From Stenotrophomonas sp. (GTDB lineage Bacteria; Pseudomonadota; Gammaproteobacteria; Xanthomonadales; Xanthomonadaceae), in contig DQIG01000032.1 of NCBI GenBank assembly GCA_003525885.1, positions 1,024-9,085 on the forward strand: a stretch of 8,062 nucleotides of DNA, written 5' to 3'. The notes under the pieces were generated by a model. The model worked only from the letters and a program-made list of their open reading frames with translations. It was not told the DNA's origin and made no database searches. A program made the position numbers and the translations under genes. This document shows, piece after piece, positions 5,386 through 8,062 of the stretch; the first letter of the stretch is position 1, and every line of letters starts with the position of its first letter.

Positions 5386-6389
5386 CGACGCAGCTCCTCA
5401 ACATGCACGCCGGCAGCCACGAAGGCGGCCTGTGCGGCGGACTGGTCACCGCCCACCAGGGCGACCACCAGCTGGCCATACGGGGTGTCCTTGATCCGGT
5501 CGATACGACCGGACAGGATGTTGTAGTCGACCCCGGTCTGGCGCGCGACGCTGCCGAGCAGGGGTTCGTAGGTGTCGCCACCGAGGAAGGTCAGGCGCAC
5601 GATGCGCCCGCCCACCACGTCGAAATCGCGGTGCAACGCCCCTTCGTCCACATGCTCCGATTCGCTGACGAAACGGCGCGTGGTCGGGTGCTGCGGATGC
5701 AGGAAGACCCGGGTAACCGGACCGGTCTCGACCATCTGACCGGCATCGAGCACGGCCACGCGGTCGCAGACACGGCGGATCACATCCATCTCGTGCGTGA
5801 TCAGCACGATGGTCAGGCCCAGCTCGCGGTTGATCTTCGACAGCAGCGACAGCACCGAGGCCGTGGTCTGCGGATCGAGCGCACTGGTCGCCTCATCGCA
5901 CAGCAGGATCTGCGGCCGGGTCGCCAGCGCGCGGGCGATGCCGACACGCTGCTTCTGGCCACCGGACAGCTGCGCCGGATACTTCTGCGCGTGCGCTTCC
6001 AGGCCCACGGTCTGCAGCAGCTCGGCTACGCGCGCGTCGATCTCCGCCTTCGGCGTGCCGGCCAACTCCAGCGGGAAGGCAACATTGCCTGCCACCGTGC
6101 GCGACGACAGCAGGTTGAAGTGCTGGAAGATCATGCCGATGCGCCGGCGCAGCGTGCGAAGGCCGTCCGCATCCAGTGCGGTGACATCCTCGCCACCGAT
6201 CAGCAGCCGGCCGCCACTGGGTTCTTCCAGGCGGTTGATCATGCGGATCAGGGTCGACTTGCCCGCGCCGGAATGGCCGATGATCCCGAATACCTCACCG
6301 GCCTCGATGGTCAGGTCCAACGGTTGCAGCGCGCTGACTTCGCGGCCGGCAACGGCATAGGATTTGTGCAGGCGCTGGAACTCGATCAC
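5382..6389 (-). CDS. metN: MetN-type methionine ABC importer ATPase with NIL domain
   Basis: Cytoplasmic ATPase that powers the MetNI methionine importer. The 335 residues (E. coli MetN: 343) carry the full motif set: Walker A GHSGAGKST at 38-46, Q-loop Gln89, signature LSGGQKQRVGIARAL from 141, Walker B ILLCDE with catalytic Glu166, D-loop SALD at 169-172, and switch His199. The C-terminal part (about 260-335) is the NIL/ACT-like domain that in E. coli MetN binds methionine and shuts the transporter down when the cell is replete, so product-level feedback is likely. Translation appears to start at GTG (6389), because no ATG precedes the conserved IEFQRLHKSY start; the ribosome site is weak (GGTGAG about 10 nt upstream). 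First gene of the metNI pair. An AT-rich operator-like sequence lies about 90-105 bp upstream. Confidence 0.95.
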   Translation of the reverse strand: MIEFQRLHKSYAVAGREVSALQPLDLTIEAGEVFGIIGHSGAGKSTLIRMINRLEEPSGGRLLIGGEDVTALDADGLRTLRRRIGMIFQHFNLLSSRTVAGNVAFPLELAGTPKAEIDARVAELLQTVGLEAHAQKYPAQLSGGQKQRVGIARALATRPQILLCDEATSALDPQTTASVLSLLSKINRELGLTIVLITHEMDVIRRVCDRVAVLDAGQMVETGPVTRVFLHPQHPTTRRFVSESEHVDEGALHRDFDVVGGRIVRLTFLGGDTYEPLLGSVARQTGVDYNILSGRIDRIKDTPYGQLVVALVGGDQSAAQAAFVAAGVHVEELRR

Positions 6390-6475
6390 GGGCGTGGCTC
6401 ACCGGCTGGGTGACGGAAGGGGGCGTGCAGCCTACCAGCGCAGGCGGTCGCGCGCCCGCGCCATGAGCCAGAATG

Positions 6476-6494
6476 TTATTCCTTTTGGTTCTAA
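6476..6494 (-). promoter_or_regulatory. Candidate CysB-like operator/promoter region upstream of metN
   Basis: TTATTCC (6476-6482), a TTTT spacer and GGTTCTAA (6487-6494) form an imperfect dyad in an AT-rich island within very GC-rich DNA. In the minus-strand sense, a possible -10 (TAACAT) lies at 6478-6473, which would give a leader of roughly 75-80 nt to the metN GTG. The shape resembles LysR-type CysB sites that activate sulfur-uptake genes during sulfur limitation, as I remember them. The link is inference from similarity and position; no CysB gene is in the window. Confidence 0.35.
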
Positions 6495-6518
6495 GGCGCC
6501 CGCGCCGGCGCATTGGCT

Positions 6519-6549
6519 GGGGTCAGAGCCCCTGCGGGGATCCGACCCC
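6519..6549. repeat. Second GGGGTC-type hairpin repeat, degenerate copy
   Basis: Arms 6519-6532 (GGGGTCAGAGCCCC) and 6536-6549 (GGGGATCCGACCCC) pair at 12 of 14 positions around a TGC loop. The outer ends match those of the repeat at 5-42 while the inner part differs. It lies 19 bp past the EamA stop and may help end that transcript, though no T-tract follows on the minus strand. The 6390-6568 gap otherwise holds the operator-like island and no convincing gene. Confidence 0.65.
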
Positions 6550-6568
6550 ATTCCCTGACCCAACCGGC

Positions 6569-7465
6569 TCAGGGATGATCCAGCGGCTTCGGCGGTTCCT
6601 GCCGGTTCACCCGCTCGCGATGCAGCAGATACAGGCCAGAGGCGACGATGATCGCAGCGCCCACCCAGGTATAGCCATCGGGCAACTGGCCCCAGAAGGC
6701 CAGGTCCCAGCCGATCACCCAGACCAGCCCGCTGTACTCCAGCGGCGCGATCATCGAGGCCTCACCCAGCTGGAAGGCCTTGGTCAGGGCAATCTGGCCC
6801 AGCGCCCCGGCCAGCCCCATGCCGGCGATCAGCGGCGCATGCGCCAGCTGCAGCGGCACCCAGCCCGGAATGGACAGCAGGCCGGCACCGATGGCCATGA
6901 TCACCAGGAACCAGACCACCATCGACTGCGAGGTATCGGTCCGGGTCAGCAGGCTGACCGTGATCGCCGCCACGGCATAGGCAGTGGCGGCAGCCAGCAC
7001 CATCAGGCCGGGTACCGAAATGAAACCGTCCACGCCCGGCCGCAGCACCACCAGCACGCCGACCAGGCCAATGCCGATGGCGACCCAGCGCCGTGGCCCG
7101 ACCCGCTCGCCCAGCAGCGGCACCGACAGTGCGGCGATCAGCAGCGGGGCGACGAAGTAGATGGTGTAGGCGGTGGACAGCGGCAGGTCGCGCAGGGCGA
7201 ACACGAAGCAGCCGATCATCGCCATGCCCAGCGCGCCGCGCAGCAGGTGCAGCCCCCAGCGACGCGGCACCAGCGATCGCGGCCCGGCGCTGGCCAGCAC
7301 CCATACCAGCACGAACGGCAACGAGGCCGCGCCGCGCAGGAAGGTCACTTCCAGGGTGGGGTAGCTGGCCGACAGCTGCTTCATGCCAGCGTCCATCAGC
7401 GAGAAGCAGGCGACCGCAGCGACCATCCAGGCCACCGCGCGCGAGGGGGAGCGTTGCACGTTCAT
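6569..7465 (-). CDS. EamA/DMT-family transporter
   Basis: Inner-membrane carrier of the drug/metabolite transporter superfamily with ten predicted helices in two EamA repeats. Members mostly export amino acids, metabolites or toxic compounds, but the substrate here cannot be read from sequence. The 298 residues are the normal length. Repeat one covers about 11-141 and ends in the typical block LLGERVGPRRWVAIGIGL followed by VGVLVVLRPG; repeat two covers about 153-282 with TKAFQLGEASMIAPLEYSGLVW near its middle. The C-terminal tail is short, polar and Pro-rich. The ATG at 7465 follows directly on the family-like N-terminus, but no Shine-Dalgarno is evident upstream and a GATAAT sequence sits only 5 nt before the ATG. 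It is divergent from yajQ across a gap of about 95 bp and probably forms a single-gene unit. Confidence 0.92.
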   Translation of the reverse strand: MNVQRSPSRAVAWMVAAVACFSLMDAGMKQLSASYPTLEVTFLRGAASLPFVLVWVLASAGPRSLVPRRWGLHLLRGALGMAMIGCFVFALRDLPLSTAYTIYFVAPLLIAALSVPLLGERVGPRRWVAIGIGLVGVLVVLRPGVDGFISVPGLMVLAAATAYAVAAITVSLLTRTDTSQSMVVWFLVIMAIGAGLLSIPGWVPLQLAHAPLIAGMGLAGALGQIALTKAFQLGEASMIAPLEYSGLVWVIGWDLAFWGQLPDGYTWVGAAIIVASGLYLLHRERVNRQEPPKPLDHP

Positions 7466-7470
7466 GGCCC

Positions 7471-7476
7471 ATTATC
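7471..7476 (-). promoter_or_regulatory. Possible -10 element of the EamA transporter gene
   Basis: GATAAT in the minus-strand sense matches five of six consensus -10 bases and ends 5 nt before the ATG at 7465. A good -35 is not visible. If used, it would give an almost leaderless mRNA, which fits the lack of a ribosome-binding site. Confidence 0.25.
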
Positions 7477-7523
7477 GCCCGGTCGTCGCCTTCTGTAGAG
7501 GACGGGCATGTGGGCCCTCGCGA

Positions 7524-7552
7524 TAGAATGGCCGCCACTGAATCCTGCGGAG
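7524..7552 (+). promoter_or_regulatory. Possible -10 and the Shine-Dalgarno site of yajQ
   Basis: TAGAAT at 7524-7529 is a plausible -10 without a clear -35. GGAG at 7549-7552 lies 8 nt before the yajQ ATG, a standard ribosome-site spacing that fixes the start at 7561. The ribosome site is the firmer of the two. Confidence 0.45.
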
Positions 7553-7560
7553 CATCGCCC

Positions 7561-8043
7561 ATGCCTTCCTTCGACGTCGTGTCCGAAGTCGACACCCACG
7601 AGCTGACCAACGCCATCGACCAGGCCAACCGCGAACTGAGCACCCGCTTCGACTTCAAGGGCGTGGACGCCAAGTTCGAGCGCGATGGCGATGTCATCAA
7701 CCAGACGGCCCCGACCGAATTCCAGCTCAAGCAGATGAACGACATCCTGCGTGCACGCCTGGCCGCACGTGGCATCGATGTGCTCAGCCTGGAATTCGGC
7801 GACATCGAGACCAACCTGGCCCAGGCCCGGCAGAAGATCACCGTCAAGCAGGGGATCGAGCAGAAGATCGCCAAGAAGATCGCCGCGGCGCTGAAGGAGG
7901 CCAAGCTGAAGGTGGAAAGCCAGATCAACGGCGACAAGCTGCGCGTGCAGGGCAAGAAGCGCGACGACCTGCAGGACGCCATTGCCGTACTCAAGGCCGG
8001 CAAGTTCGAATTGCCGCTGCAGTTCAACAACTTCCGCGACTGA
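7561..8043 (+). CDS. yajQ: YajQ-family cyclic-di-GMP-binding protein
   Basis: Small soluble cytoplasmic protein of 160 residues, the standard YajQ length, made of two ferredoxin-like domains. Hallmarks are the N-terminal MPSFDVVSEVD, STRFDFKG near 27-34, QGIEQKIAKKIAAALKEAKLK at about 97-116, GKKRDDLQ at 131-138 and the C-terminal PLQFNNFRD. Family members in Xanthomonas campestris, Pseudomonas and Stenotrophomonas have been reported to bind the second messenger c-di-GMP; in Xanthomonas the protein works with a LysR-type regulator to control virulence genes, which is knowledge of the family and not visible here. Older annotations call it nucleotide- or nucleic-acid-binding. The ATG is fixed by a GGAG 8 nt upstream. 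An open frame extends back to 7093 but is antisense to the EamA gene and is not coding. The gene is complete, its TGA stop lying 19 bp from the window end, and it is divergent from the EamA gene. Confidence 0.97.
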   Translation: MPSFDVVSEVDTHELTNAIDQANRELSTRFDFKGVDAKFERDGDVINQTAPTEFQLKQMNDILRARLAARGIDVLSLEFGDIETNLAQARQKITVKQGIEQKIAKKIAAALKEAKLKVESQINGDKLRVQGKKRDDLQDAIAVLKAGKFELPLQFNNFRD

Positions 8044-8062
8044 GGCATCCGCCGGGCATGGC

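Noticed and set aside
5178..6413. A 411-residue plus-strand open frame antisense to metN and metI
   Set aside because: It is His/Gln/Arg-rich with no recognisable domain, and covers two unmistakable ABC transporter genes on the other strand.
6390..6475. SAM riboswitch in the metN leader
   Set aside because: No conserved SAM-aptamer core or expression-platform terminator could be recognised by eye. A covariance-model scan would settle it.
6473..7498. A 341-residue plus-strand open frame antisense to the EamA gene
   Set aside because: Extreme His/Gln/Arg composition with no domain; the minus-strand frame is a clear ten-helix transporter.
7093..7560. An N-terminal extension of yajQ in the same frame
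   Set aside because: It lies antisense to the EamA gene, has low-complexity Arg/Ala/Pro content, and the family start MPSFDVVSEVD coincides with an ATG preceded by a good ribosome site.

Overview
The window looks like a chromosomal segment of a Stenotrophomonas species, most likely the S. maltophilia group. The DNA is very GC-rich with strong third-position GC bias. Three copies of a palindromic GTAG-headed repeat match the SMAG (Stenotrophomonas maltophilia GTAG) REP family as I remember it. The proteins (a YajQ-type c-di-GMP receptor, MetN/MetI, an exported prolyl oligopeptidase) fit Xanthomonadaceae. The assignment rests on recognition, not on a database search.

Layout, left to right. A hairpin repeat (5-42) precedes a PLP-dependent aminotransferase (+, 109-1293), whose stop codon lies inside a SMAG repeat. 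That repeat forms a perfect inverted pair with a second copy (1287-1364), followed by an intrinsic terminator. The minus strand then carries an exported S9 prolyl oligopeptidase (1406-3502) and, just upstream of it, a small two-helix membrane protein (3572-3895). Divergent from these is a signal-peptide-bearing Blc-like lipocalin (+, 4023-4625). It ends tail to tail with metI, with a single SMAG repeat and a hairpin between them. metI and metN (minus strand, 4696-6389) overlap by 4 bp and encode the permease and ATPase of a MetNI-type methionine/sulfur-compound importer; no metQ is in the window. Upstream of metN is an AT-rich, CysB-like candidate operator (6476-6494), then a second copy of the hairpin repeat type seen at position 5. 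An EamA/DMT-family transporter (minus strand, 6569-7465) is divergent from yajQ (+, 7561-8043).

The genes do not form one pathway. Several act at the envelope (prolyl oligopeptidase, lipocalin, MetNI, EamA, small membrane protein) and one in signalling (YajQ), and apart from metNI they are probably separate short transcription units. I see no phage, plasmid, CRISPR, tRNA/rRNA or transposase gene and no clearly undescribed system. The items most worth a second look are the REP-supplied stop codon, the recurring GGGGTC hairpin, the operator-like island upstream of a metQ-less metNI pair, the small membrane protein, and the lipocalin lacking a lipobox.
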